A stretch of 64,000 nt of DNA, taken from positions 52,559-116,558 of the forward strand of contig NZ_JAHKRM010000041.1 of NCBI RefSeq assembly GCF_019396345.1, given 5' to 3'. Shown piece by piece: positions 8,727 through 16,013 of the stretch. The notes beneath the pieces were generated by a model, which saw nothing but the letters and a program-made list of their open reading frames with translations, was not told the DNA's origin and searched no databases. Position 1 is the stretch's first letter, and every line of letters starts with the position of its first letter. Source of the stretch: Nonomuraea guangzhouensis. GTDB taxonomy: Bacteria > Actinomycetota > Actinomycetes > Streptosporangiales > Streptosporangiaceae. A program made the translations under genes and the position numbers.

Positions 8727-9581
8727 GTGAGTACGAACGAGCTGGGCGCCTTCCTGCGTGCCCGACGCGAGGCCATCACGCCTGCCGAGGCCGGGCTGCC
8801 CAGCGGCACCCGGCGGCGCACGCCCGGCCTGCGCCGCTCGGAGCTGGCCACGCTGTCCGGGATCAGCGTCGAATACCTCTCGCGCCTGGAGCAGGGCCGC
8901 GACCGCCACCCTTCGAGCCAGGTGCTCGGCGCGCTCGCCGACGCCCTGCGTCTCGGCTCGGCCGAACGCCTCCACCTGCGCCGGCTCTCCAAGGTCGTCG
9001 ACGGCGACTCCCTCTGCCCGTCCGCCATCCCGCCGGCCCGCGTCGTCCGTCCGACCGTACGAGCCCTGCTCGACCGGCTCGAGCCGACGCCCGCCATTCT
9101 CGTCAACCGGCTGAGCGAGATACTCGCCCACACCACCGGCTACGAACGTCTCGCCGCCCCCGTCGGCCTGCTCGACGGGGTGCCGCCCAGCCTTGTCCGG
9201 TTCGTGTTCACCGATGTCCGGGCGCGGGCGGTGTACCCCGACTGGGAGCGGGTGGCGGATGAGCAGGTGGCCAGCCTCAAGATCGAATCGTCCCGCGCCG
9301 ATCCGCATGTCCGTCACCTGTCGGAGGAGCTGACCGTCCTCGCGGGCGCCCCGTTCGCCACCCGCCTGTCGAAAGCGGCCGGCCTGCCCCAGCGCGCGGG
9401 GACGGAACGGCTGGTGCATCCCCTGGCGGGCGAGCTGCGGCTGTCGTACGAGACGCTCGACCTGCCGGACATCGAGGGCCAGCGCCTGATCGTCTACCTA
9501 CCGGCCGACGAGACCACCTCGACCGCCCTCGACCGCCTCACCGGCCGCCAACCGGGAGCCCTCCGCGCGGTCACCGGCTGA
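8727..9581 (+). CDS. XRE-family regulator with MmyB-like ligand-binding domain
   Basis: A 284-residue protein starting at GTG. The N-terminal Cro/C1-type helix-turn-helix includes ELATLSGISVEYLSRLEQGR (about residues 38-57), preceded by RRRTPGLRR, the signature start of the MmyB group. The C-terminal 170 residues form the PAS-like MmyB domain, which in characterised members binds a fatty acid or similar small molecule. It sits head to head with the FMN reductase and is the likely regulator of that gene. Confidence 0.92.
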   Translation: MSTNELGAFLRARREAITPAEAGLPSGTRRRTPGLRRSELATLSGISVEYLSRLEQGRDRHPSSQVLGALADALRLGSAERLHLRRLSKVVDGDSLCPSAIPPARVVRPTVRALLDRLEPTPAILVNRLSEILAHTTGYERLAAPVGLLDGVPPSLVRFVFTDVRARAVYPDWERVADEQVASLKIESSRADPHVRHLSEELTVLAGAPFATRLSKAAGLPQRAGTERLVHPLAGELRLSYETLDLPDIEGQRLIVYLPADETTSTALDRLTGRQPGALRAVTG

Positions 9582-9600
9582 CGAAGGCTGCCTGATGCCA

Positions 9601-9770
9601 GCACGCTCCTCGATCTCCTGGGGTGACGCCCGCCCTCGCAGCCGGCGGACACCGGGCGGCTTCACGGACGCCGGCACGCTCCTCGCCCCCCGGGACGACG
9701 CCCGCCCCCACAGCCGGCGGACACCGGGCGGTTTCGCGGACGTTCGTGCGCTCCTCGACCTCATCGGACG
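9601..9770. repeat. Imperfect tandem repeat, unit 72-73 bp, about 2.3 copies
   Basis: Units start at 9601, 9674 and 9746 (GCACGCTCCTCG, GCACGCTCCTCG, GTGCGCTCCTCG). Each full unit contains the conserved core AGCCGGCGGACACCGGGCGG and ends with CGGACG. The copies occupy most of the 259-bp gap between the XRE gene and the pentapeptide-repeat gene, where I see no credible gene. Confidence 0.75.
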
Positions 9771-9840
9771 TTCCACAGGCCCCGCGCGGCAATGTGATCA
9801 TCGGTGAGGCCACGAGGGCGACCGAAGCGGCACAACCCTC

Positions 9841-10461
9841 CTATGCGCGGACGTCGAAGCCCAGTGCGGTGGCCACCACGGTCGCCTGGAAGGAGTCGAT
9901 GATCGCCTTCTTCAACGTGACCGTCGACGGGTCCAGGTCGGACAGGTCGCTGCCCCGCAGATCGCAGCCCGTGAGGTCGGCGCCGTTCAGCCACGCCCCC
10001 GAAAGGTCGCAGCGCAACACCTCGGCCTTCTCCAACCGGGCGCCCGTCAGGTCGGCCTCGCGTAGACGTACCCCGTGAAAAGCGCTGCCCCGCAGGTCGG
10101 CGCCGGGCAGACCGGTGAACGACCAGTCGCCGCCCTCGACCTTCAGCAGCCCGTAGGAGCAGCCGTCGAACATGCTGCCCGTCATCTTGCACGCCTTGAA
10201 CGTCGCGTCGAAGAACGAGCAGCGCGAGAACGTGCAGTTGAGGAACAGCGCGTCCTCGTGCTCGGACACGTTGAACCGGACACTGCTGAAGGTGCACTCC
10301 TCGAAGACGGAGCCACTGTTCGTCAACTCCGTCATGTCCACGTCGACGAACAGCACCTGATGGTAGGTCTCCTGCGCCAGGTCCCGGCCGTCCCAGTCAG
10401 CCGACCGGACCGCCGTGCGGGTTGGAAACGCGGGACGGCCCTGCCTGCGGTCGGCCGTCAT
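9841..10461 (-). CDS. Pentapeptide-repeat protein
   Basis: A 206-residue protein with A(D/N)LxG-type pentapeptide repeats, clearest from residue 120 on (ADLRGSAFHGVRLREADLTG, ADLTGCDLRGSDLS), which fold into a right-handed quadrilateral beta-helix. Earlier coils contain F and C at the inward positions (FEECTFSSVRF, FLNCTFSRCSF). Some members mimic DNA and protect gyrase, but most have no known role. The ATG overlaps the TGA of an upstream truncated gene (ATGA), so it is probably translated from the same message. There is no signal peptide. Confidence 0.88.
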   Translation of the reverse strand: MTADRRQGRPAFPTRTAVRSADWDGRDLAQETYHQVLFVDVDMTELTNSGSVFEECTFSSVRFNVSEHEDALFLNCTFSRCSFFDATFKACKMTGSMFDGCSYGLLKVEGGDWSFTGLPGADLRGSAFHGVRLREADLTGARLEKAEVLRCDLSGAWLNGADLTGCDLRGSDLSDLDPSTVTLKKAIIDSFQATVVATALGFDVRA

Positions 10462-10616
10462 CCGGCGACCTCCGTTCGGTCGATGACGACCACGGGCAGC
10501 CTCCACTGTGCCTTGCGCTGGTAGCGGTGCCCGGAAGCGCCGTCGATTTCGACGTATTTCTGGATATGCCCGGCCACCCAGCCCACCGGGCTGTCCGTGA
10601 TCCCCCGCACTTCCAT
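10458..10616 (-). pseudogene. Internally deleted F420-dependent nitroreductase (Ddn-like) remnant
   Basis: A 52-codon frame with a very strong ribosome site (GGGAGGAGGGCTT-ATG). The first 28 residues (DSPVGWVAGHIQKYVEIDGA, then SGHRYQ) look like the N-terminus of deazaflavin-dependent nitroreductases. The next part (YQRKAQWRLPVVVID) looks like the extreme C-terminus of the same family, so about 90 central residues holding the F420 site appear to be missing. The frame was preserved across the junction, and its stop is coupled to the pentapeptide-repeat gene, so it may now act only as a leader cistron. The family match is from memory. Confidence 0.6.
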
Positions 10617-10764
10617 AAGCCCTCCTCCCGCGTCCTCGCGAGCCTCCCATGCGCCACCGACAGAATCCGCGGGCAGGATGTGGCACGGGTTCACTCGGCC
10701 CGGAAGGCCGCACCTCCGCTGCTTGAGCGCGTCGGGGAGGTCTGTCACCGGGCAATCCCTCCGC

Positions 10765-10989
10765 GGCTATTACCTGGATGTCTCCTGGCAAGAGACACTC
10801 CGCAGGCACGACACGCGGCCCCAGCGCGCCCAGTTCGGCCCCGATGACATGCGGCCGTGGTACCTCGAGCAGGACGTCCTGCCCGACGCAATGGAGACGA
10901 TCATCGACGAGAGCAGCACACTGGACGACACCGTGAGGCTGATTGTCCGGGACGCTGGTCTTCTGGTCAGCGAGGCGACCCGCCTGTGA
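10765..10989 (+). pseudogene. 3' fragment of a P-loop kinase (AAA_33-like)
   Basis: About 74 residues from GYYLDVSWQETLRRHDTRPQ through WYLEQDVLP to a normal C-terminus match the last third of small actinomycete P-loop kinases. The N-terminal part with the Walker A loop is absent: upstream codons in this frame encode nothing recognisable and overlap the divergent nitroreductase remnant. It is therefore a 5'-truncated pseudogene. Confidence 0.65.
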
Positions 10990-10998
10990 GCAGCCGGG

Positions 10999-11178
10999 CT
11001 AGCTGACGTTGACTCCAACCTTCAGGCACGCCGGGTCGATCCACCCGGCTCCCCGCGTGGGCCACGCCCAGTCGATCAGTAGAGCGCGGCCCTCGGCGAT
11101 GAGCATGTTGAGCGGGTTGTAGTCGGTGGTGGTGTAAGGGTGGTGTGCGCGGGACACCATCTCCCGAAGGCGTGATCT
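10999..11178 (-). pseudogene. Fragment of an aminoglycoside-phosphotransferase-family gene
   Basis: On the minus strand, about 55 codons read TTTDYNPLNMLIAEGRALLI then DWAWPTRGAGWIDP, which is the kinase catalytic loop (D and N) followed by the metal-binding Asp segment of APH-type phosphotransferases. An in-frame TAG cuts the frame at 11179 and nothing upstream continues the fold, so about 200 N-terminal residues are missing. It is a decayed remnant. Confidence 0.6.
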
Positions 11179-11476
11179 CTACGTGCCTTACACGGTCTTG
11201 GGGAACAGCGGTGCAACCCTGACCAGCGGCCATGCCCGCCATCAGCGTCGACACCGCCGACGGGTCGCCGCAGACCCCGCCAGGCTGTCGCCATCGCTCC
11301 TGGCACCGTCGGCCACCCCGCCTACGGGGCCACCCGTAGGTTCCAGCGAAAAACAACCCTTCCGGCGCGTCACGGTGCAGAACCGTGCTGTAGGACGTGC
11401 GGGGTTCGCCGGCTGTGTGAGATATCCCTCTCCCGTCATCGTGGCGCTGGTGGACTGGGACGATGACCATGTAGCG
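11179..11476. other. Intergenic stretch, no supported gene
   Basis: 298 bp between the APH remnant and the methyltransferase gene. All frames lack recognisable protein sequence. It presumably holds the methyltransferase promoter, but I see no clear motif. Confidence 0.5.
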
Positions 11477-12370
11477 ATGACCTCCTCGCCCCGCCCGCCG
11501 CACGTCGGTGACCGACCGGATCCGACAGGCGGGACTACCGCGCTCGGTGGAGAGCCCGCTCCCGCCCGCGGGTACCTGCTGGACAACGCGCGCGCAGAGG
11601 CGGGCGAGCGATTCGTTTGGCTGGCCGAGCTGTTCGACGGTGTGACGCGGGGGCACTTCGATCGGCTGGGGGTCAGGGTCGGCTCGCGCTGCTGGGAGGT
11701 GGGGGCCGGTGGCCGCAGTATCCCGGAGGCGCTCGCGGCGGCCGTCGGTCCGACCGGGCACGTGCTGGCCACGGACATCGACCCGTCGTGGCTGAAGGCA
11801 GGCGGCGGGTACGAGGTGCGCCGGCACGACGTCGCCGCTGATCCGCCCCCGGAGCCGGGGACGTTCGATCTGGTGCACGCCCGGCTCGTGCTGATCCATG
11901 TACCCGACCGGGCTTGGGCGTTGGCCACGATGGTGGCGGCGCTGCGGCCCGGCGGCTGGCTTCTGGTCGAGGACGCCGATACCGCTCTGCAGCCACTGGC
12001 ATGCCTGGACGACAGCGGCCCGGCGCAGCGGCGAGCCAACCGGATGCGCGACGCGGTCCGGGAGCTGCTGACGCGCCGCGGCGCGGACCTGCGCTACGGC
12101 CGGACACTGCCGCGGGCATTGCGTGAGGCCGGCTTGATAGATGTCGCCGCGTCGGGCTCTTTCCCGGTCGGCGGGCTGGCCTGCGACCGGCTGGAGGCGG
12201 CGACCATCCGGCACGTGCGCGGCGAGCTGCTCGCGGCCGGCCTGGCCGACGACGCCGAGATCGACGCGCACTTGGCCGCCATCCACGCGGGCAAACTCGA
12301 CCTGACACTCGCGCCGCTGATCTCGGCCTGGGGACGCCGTCCAGCCGAGCACCCGCCGGCACTCGGTTAA
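11477..12370 (+). CDS. Class I SAM-dependent methyltransferase
   Basis: A 297-residue Rossmann-fold methyltransferase. The SAM-binding motif I appears as CWEVGAGGRSIPE (E-x-G-x-G, with one residue changed from the usual GxGxG), followed by the acidic end of strand 2 in LATDIDPSW, then motif IV FDLVHARLVLIHVPD and the post-motif LRPGGWLLVEDAD. It resembles small-molecule O- or N-methyltransferases of secondary metabolism, and the substrate cannot be inferred. I chose the ATG giving MTSSPRPPH; the frame is open further upstream but unconserved. It has no evident operon partner and is flanked by pseudogenes. Confidence 0.85.
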   Translation: MTSSPRPPHVGDRPDPTGGTTALGGEPAPARGYLLDNARAEAGERFVWLAELFDGVTRGHFDRLGVRVGSRCWEVGAGGRSIPEALAAAVGPTGHVLATDIDPSWLKAGGGYEVRRHDVAADPPPEPGTFDLVHARLVLIHVPDRAWALATMVAALRPGGWLLVEDADTALQPLACLDDSGPAQRRANRMRDAVRELLTRRGADLRYGRTLPRALREAGLIDVAASGSFPVGGLACDRLEAATIRHVRGELLAAGLADDAEIDAHLAAIHAGKLDLTLAPLISAWGRRPAEHPPALG

Positions 12371-12402
12371 GTGCGGATCCAGGCGCTGCCCGACCTGCCC
12401 GC

Positions 12403-12755
12403 ATGCGCACCGGCCGGTACATGGACGACTGGGAATCCTTCATCGAGGAGGTAGCCGGGCAACGCCTGGACCGGGGAGCCATCGTGCCGGTCCACCCCTG
12501 CATGTCGCCCTGCACCGCGTCACCTACCGCTACCCCGAAGCCGGCCACGACACCCTGCACGAGGTGGACTTCGAGGTCCGCCGAGGGGAGATCGTCGCCG
12601 TGGTGGGCGAGAACGGCTCCGGCAAGATCACGCTCATGAAACTGCTGTCCGGGCTCAACCTGCCCACCCAAGGCGTGGTCACCTGGGACGGCATCAGTAC
12701 GCGTGATCTGGATACGCACGCCCTTGACGGTCCTCCACTAGTGGACCGCGTCTAG
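12403..12755 (+). pseudogene. ABC exporter ATPase remnant, frameshifted, Walker A altered
   Basis: The first frame (YMDDWESFIEEVAGQRLDRG) reads as the linker of an ABC exporter half-transporter. After one missing base in a C run near 12495-12498 the sense continues in the next frame as HVALHRVTYRYPEAGHDTL and DFEVRRGEIVAVV. The Walker A loop is GENGSGKITL, with Thr changed to Ile at the magnesium and phosphate-binding position. The coding sense stops soon after WDGISTRDLDTHAL and the frame ends inside the 3' end of the convergent aldo/keto reductase. All the membrane domain and the catalytic half of the ATPase are missing. Confidence 0.7.
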
Positions 12756-13724
12756 GCGGACCCGCTGCTCCTCGGTCAGTTCAAGGTCCACCGCAGCGAG
12801 GTTCTCCTCCAACTGCGCCACCGACGACGCACCAGCCAGCGGGATCACCGGGAACCGGCCGCCGATCTGCCAGGCCAGCACCACCTGGTTCACGCTCGCC
12901 CCGCTCTCATTGGCGACCTGGCGCAGCACCGCCATCCGGGCAGGAGTTCCGGGGTGGTCGTAGTCCGGCGGCACCGGCTTATCCTCCCTGGTGTAGGCGC
13001 CACCTAGCAGCGGCGAGTAGGCGACCAGGGTCAGGCCAGGCTCAGCGCGTAGGTAGCTGAGCAGTTCGGCTCCGGCATGCCCGAGGCTACCGTCCTCGAA
13101 GATCGATTCGGGCATGTCGAAGCGAGGGCGCAGATGGCTGTGCTGGTACTGCAGCACCTCGTACCCGGCCACCCCCGCCGCAGCGGCCAGGGCACGGGCC
13201 CGCTCCACCCGCCAGATCGCATGGTTGCTCACCCCGAGTAGCCCAACCGTGCCCTCCGCCACCAACTCGCCGAAGCCCTCGACGGTGTTGCCGAGCGGCA
13301 CTGTTCGATCCTCGATGTGCGCATAAAGCAGGTCGATCTTGTCCACGCCGAGCCGTTCCCGGCTGCGCTCGGCCGACTCCCGGATCGTCATTGCGGACAA
13401 CCCCTCGGCGTTGCCGTCGTAGCTGGTGCCGGGTGCGAGCGGCCGCGCCCCCAGCTTGGTGGCGATCACGATCTCCTCGCCGATGCCCCGGCTGCGACGC
13501 CAGCGACCGAGGAGTTCCTCGCTCTGCCCGCCTTGGCTGCCGTCGGTCCAGAAAGCGTAATTGTTGGACGTGTCGATGAACGTCCCGCCGGCCTCGACAT
13601 AGCGGTCGAGGATGGCGAAAGACGTCTTCTCATCGGTCACCGAGCCGAACAGCATCGCGCCGAGGGCGAGCACGCTTACCTCACGGCGAGTCGTCGAGTC
13701 GGTGCCAATCGTCCGATATTTCAT
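12738..13724 (-). CDS. Aldo/keto reductase
   Basis: A 328-residue TIM-barrel NADPH oxidoreductase. The catalytic tetrad is visible as D51 and Y56 in FIDTSNNY, K90 in IATKLG and H136 in LLYAHIED. The C-terminal NADPH-binding segment is PVIPLAGASSVAQLEENL. It reduces aldehydes or ketones in the cytoplasm; the substrate is unknown. The sequence resembles the large AKR group that acts on sugar-like or xenobiotic carbonyls. Its 3' end overlaps the ABC pseudogene by 18 bp. Confidence 0.93.
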   Translation of the reverse strand: MKYRTIGTDSTTRREVSVLALGAMLFGSVTDEKTSFAILDRYVEAGGTFIDTSNNYAFWTDGSQGGQSEELLGRWRRSRGIGEEIVIATKLGARPLAPGTSYDGNAEGLSAMTIRESAERSRERLGVDKIDLLYAHIEDRTVPLGNTVEGFGELVAEGTVGLLGVSNHAIWRVERARALAAAAGVAGYEVLQYQHSHLRPRFDMPESIFEDGSLGHAGAELLSYLRAEPGLTLVAYSPLLGGAYTREDKPVPPDYDHPGTPARMAVLRQVANESGASVNQVVLAWQIGGRFPVIPLAGASSVAQLEENLAAVDLELTEEQRVRLDAVH

Positions 13725-14075
13725 GCCGTCTCTCCAGTCCGGCCCGCCGTATCCGGGCCCGAGGGAGAGTCTGGCTGCTGGAGCGAACTCCAGGTCAAGT
13801 TAGATAGGCGTAGTGGGATCCGACTGCAGCGCCGTCAGCCGCCCTGAACTCATTACCGGCAAGCAGCGCGCCAAGAACGGCCACGTTGACCACGCGCCGG
13901 GCGCCGAACCGGTCTGATTCTCAATGATATTTCCTGGCCTGACCGGCTCCCAAGTGCTGTCCAAACTGACTGGCAAACGTTGCTGCGACTCACGCAGAAT
14001 CACGAGCCGAATGGTTTCGCGCAGAAGGGCTTTTTTTTCGCGCACGGTGAGCGCCGCCGTTGGTGTTCGGTTGTG
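13725..14075. other. Intergenic stretch of about 350 bp, no supported gene
   Basis: Between the divergent aldo/keto reductase and Nudix genes. It contains a T8 run at about 14032-14039 and lower GC than the neighbours around 13918-14000. No hairpin with a convincing stem and no recognisable protein frame were seen. Confidence 0.5.
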
Positions 14076-14846
14076 ATGTGCCAGCATGAGTTGGTGACCG
14101 AGCCATTGCCGCGGCCTCGTGAGGCCAGTCTTCTGGAAGTTCGCCGGCTCCGCCTGATCGAGGACGCCGCGCCGCGGGTGCCGCCTGCTGAGCGGGTGGC
14201 CATGGATCGCCTGTGGGAGGAGGCGGTCCAGGCCAACCCCTGTCTCTTCGACGGGCCGGTGGCAGCGTGCGCGGGGCTGGATCAGGATGGGCCGCACAGC
14301 GTGGTTCTCACCTGGGCGAGGACGACCTACCGCCACCGCGCTCTGCGCTGGGTTCCGGGGGCCACCTCGTGGCTGCCGTCTCTTTTCGTCGCCGTCGCGC
14401 AACCGGCGACTGATGACGGGAGCCTGCTGGTGGGGCGGATGTCGGCGTCGACGGCCACCCCTGGTCGCTGGCAGCTACCTGGTGGAGCGGTCGAACCGCC
14501 CGCCGAGGGTGCGGGCCTCGATACGGCCGCCCTGCGCTCGCACGCCGCTCGGGAGCTGGCCGAGGAGACCGGCCTCGGCACGGCGCCGAGTGACCTGTCG
14601 CTGTGGCTGGTCACGCGCGGCGAGAACGGGAGCGTGGGCGTGGTGTTCCTGGCCCCGCACCAGCCGACATCGCTGCTGCGCGAGCGGTTCGCCGCTCTGA
14701 CGTCCGCCGAGGCGGCACAGGGGCGCGATCCGGAGCTGGAGCGGATCGCTTTCATCCGCTCCCCGGCCGAGGTAGCAGGACTCAAGGACGCGTGCGTGGA
14801 CTACCTGGCGCCGCTCGTCCGCCACTACGTCAACTCGGGCTCCTAG
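14076..14846 (+). CDS. Nudix hydrolase with expanded Nudix loop
   Basis: A 256-residue protein. The C-terminal end of the Nudix box is canonical (RELAEETGL, with the metal-binding Glu pair), and WQLPGGAVEPP gives its start, but the spacing between the GG and the RE elements is several residues longer than the standard 23-residue box and the usual first Glu position is Ala. The N-terminal half (LLEVRRLRLIEDAAP and following) is a separate domain common to actinomycete Nudix proteins. It should hydrolyse a nucleoside diphosphate derivative; the substrate is unknown. I chose the ATG giving MCQHELVTE because the 32 upstream codons look non-coding. Confidence 0.82.
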   Translation: MCQHELVTEPLPRPREASLLEVRRLRLIEDAAPRVPPAERVAMDRLWEEAVQANPCLFDGPVAACAGLDQDGPHSVVLTWARTTYRHRALRWVPGATSWLPSLFVAVAQPATDDGSLLVGRMSASTATPGRWQLPGGAVEPPAEGAGLDTAALRSHAARELAEETGLGTAPSDLSLWLVTRGENGSVGVVFLAPHQPTSLLRERFAALTSAEAAQGRDPELERIAFIRSPAEVAGLKDACVDYLAPLVRHYVNSGS

Positions 14847-14946
14847 AAGCGATCACTGCGGTACACCGCCATCCACGGCCTCCTGTCCATCGACCTGCCT
14901 GGCCAGTCCCCCGGAGTCCGGGCGCGCCCGGCGGAGGTTGAGGGGC

Positions 14947-15618
14947 TCAGGTGAAGTTGACGTCGCTGCAGAAGTAGAACGTCTGGTCCATGTGCGACGC
15001 TTTCCAGATCGTGTAGATGACGTGGCGGCCCGTGCGTCCGGCACTGGTCAGGTTATTGATCATGTACGTCTGGCCCGGCGCGTACTTGGCGGTCTCGCGG
15101 ACAAGTTCCAGGTGGTTCCAGCCCAGGGCGGTGGTCGTGGCGTTGTAGCCCTGGCGGGTGATGTAGACCCTGATGTAGTCGGCGCCATGGCTGGCCTGGT
15201 CGTTCAGGCGGATGTTGAAGGTGCCGCCGAGGTTCGTCATCGTCCAGGCGCCTGGTGTGTCCATGGATCGGTAGCGGCCGTCCTGGGTCCGGCCCGCGCT
15301 GCACAGTTGGCCGTTGGGGATGACCGCCTGGTGGTTGCCGCCGACGTTGTCGCGGTAGAGGCCGTTCCAGTTCCACATGGCGTTCGTGTTGTCCTGCCAT
15401 GCCTGCCAGCACATGGGGTCTTTCTGCTGCATGGTGGGGTTCTGGAAGTCGTTGCCCCAGCGTAGCCAGCAGCCGTAGTTGCGGGATGCCGGGTCGACGA
15501 CGGATCCGTGGGCCGAAGCGGTGCCGGTCGGCGAGATGGCGTAGAGCGTCGCCGCGGCCAGCAGCAGGACCAGGGCGCGGAGCGCCCAGCGGGATGTACG
15601 GACTTGGGCGTGGGCCAT
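14947..15618 (-). CDS. Secreted AA10 lytic polysaccharide monooxygenase
   Basis: A 223-residue copper enzyme that oxidatively cleaves chitin or cellulose outside the cell. The signal peptide ends ASA before H37, which becomes the mature N-terminal His of the copper histidine brace. The second copper His lies in TGRHVIYTIW (about residue 199), and the C-terminal FYFCSDVNF supplies the axial aromatic residue. There is no CBM. The CebR-type box 38 bp upstream of the start and the divergent GH3-CBM2 gene favour a cellulose role, although family sequence alone does not exclude chitin. Confidence 0.95.
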   Translation of the reverse strand: MAHAQVRTSRWALRALVLLLAAATLYAISPTGTASAHGSVVDPASRNYGCWLRWGNDFQNPTMQQKDPMCWQAWQDNTNAMWNWNGLYRDNVGGNHQAVIPNGQLCSAGRTQDGRYRSMDTPGAWTMTNLGGTFNIRLNDQASHGADYIRVYITRQGYNATTTALGWNHLELVRETAKYAPGQTYMINNLTSAGRTGRHVIYTIWKASHMDQTFYFCSDVNFT

Positions 15619-15655
15619 GGTGCGGTCTCCATGTTCCGGTGGGGGTCTCGGATAG

Positions 15656-15669
15656 TGGGAGCGCTCCCG
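15656..15669. promoter_or_regulatory. CebR-type operator (13/14) upstream of the LPMO gene
   Basis: TGGGAGCGCTCCCG differs in one base from TGGGAGCGCTCCCA, the site bound by the LacI-family cellulose-utilisation repressor CebR in Streptomyces. It lies 38 bp before the LPMO start. Confidence 0.85.
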
Positions 15670-15817
15670 CGTGGCGCGACCGTATCTGACCGCATGAGTG
15701 AAGACAATGACAGGCGAGAGTCAACGCGTGCGCCAGCGCATGCGTGCCGTGGTCGATTCAGGGGGCGAGCAGCGAAAAGCAGTTCGGCGACCGAGCCGGT
15801 GATGTTACCGAGTCAGG

Positions 15818-15828
15818 TGAAAGTTTCA
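15818..15828. promoter_or_regulatory. TGAAAGTTTCA palindrome, copy 1
   Basis: An 11-bp palindrome in the LPMO-GH3 divergent region. It resembles the GAAAnTTTC core known from LacI-type xylan or oligosaccharide regulators in actinomycetes. A second copy lies 49 bp away. Confidence 0.5.
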
Positions 15829-15865
15829 GCCGCCGATCGACGTATTTCCTTTTACCAGGTTCCAC

Positions 15866-15878
15866 GTGAAAGTTTCAC
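15866..15878. promoter_or_regulatory. GTGAAAGTTTCAC palindrome, copy 2
   Basis: A 13-bp perfect palindrome containing the same TGAAAGTTTCA core as copy 1, in the same divergent control region. Confidence 0.5.
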
Positions 15879-15972
15879 CCGATCTCGGCTGTTTCCGCTG
15901 GTACTGCGGACTGGCCGGGATGGCATGGTGAGCGGCCAGAGAAATGGCGGAGCGGTGACTTAGAGTCGAGCT

Positions 15973-15986
15973 TGGGAGCGCTCCCA
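15973..15986. promoter_or_regulatory. Perfect CebR-type operator upstream of the GH3 gene
   Basis: TGGGAGCGCTCCCA, an exact 14-bp palindrome, 28 bp before the GH3 start. In Streptomyces this box is bound by CebR and released by cello-oligosaccharides. Confidence 0.9.
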
Positions 15987-16013
15987 ACTTCGATCAACCA
16001 AGAATGGCGGGCC

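Larger units (their letters stand above)
15619..16013. other. 395-bp divergent control region of LPMO and GH3 genes
   Basis: It carries a CebR-type box near each gene and two TGAAAGTTTCA palindromes in the middle, annotated separately. No gene is supported inside it. Confidence 0.7.
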
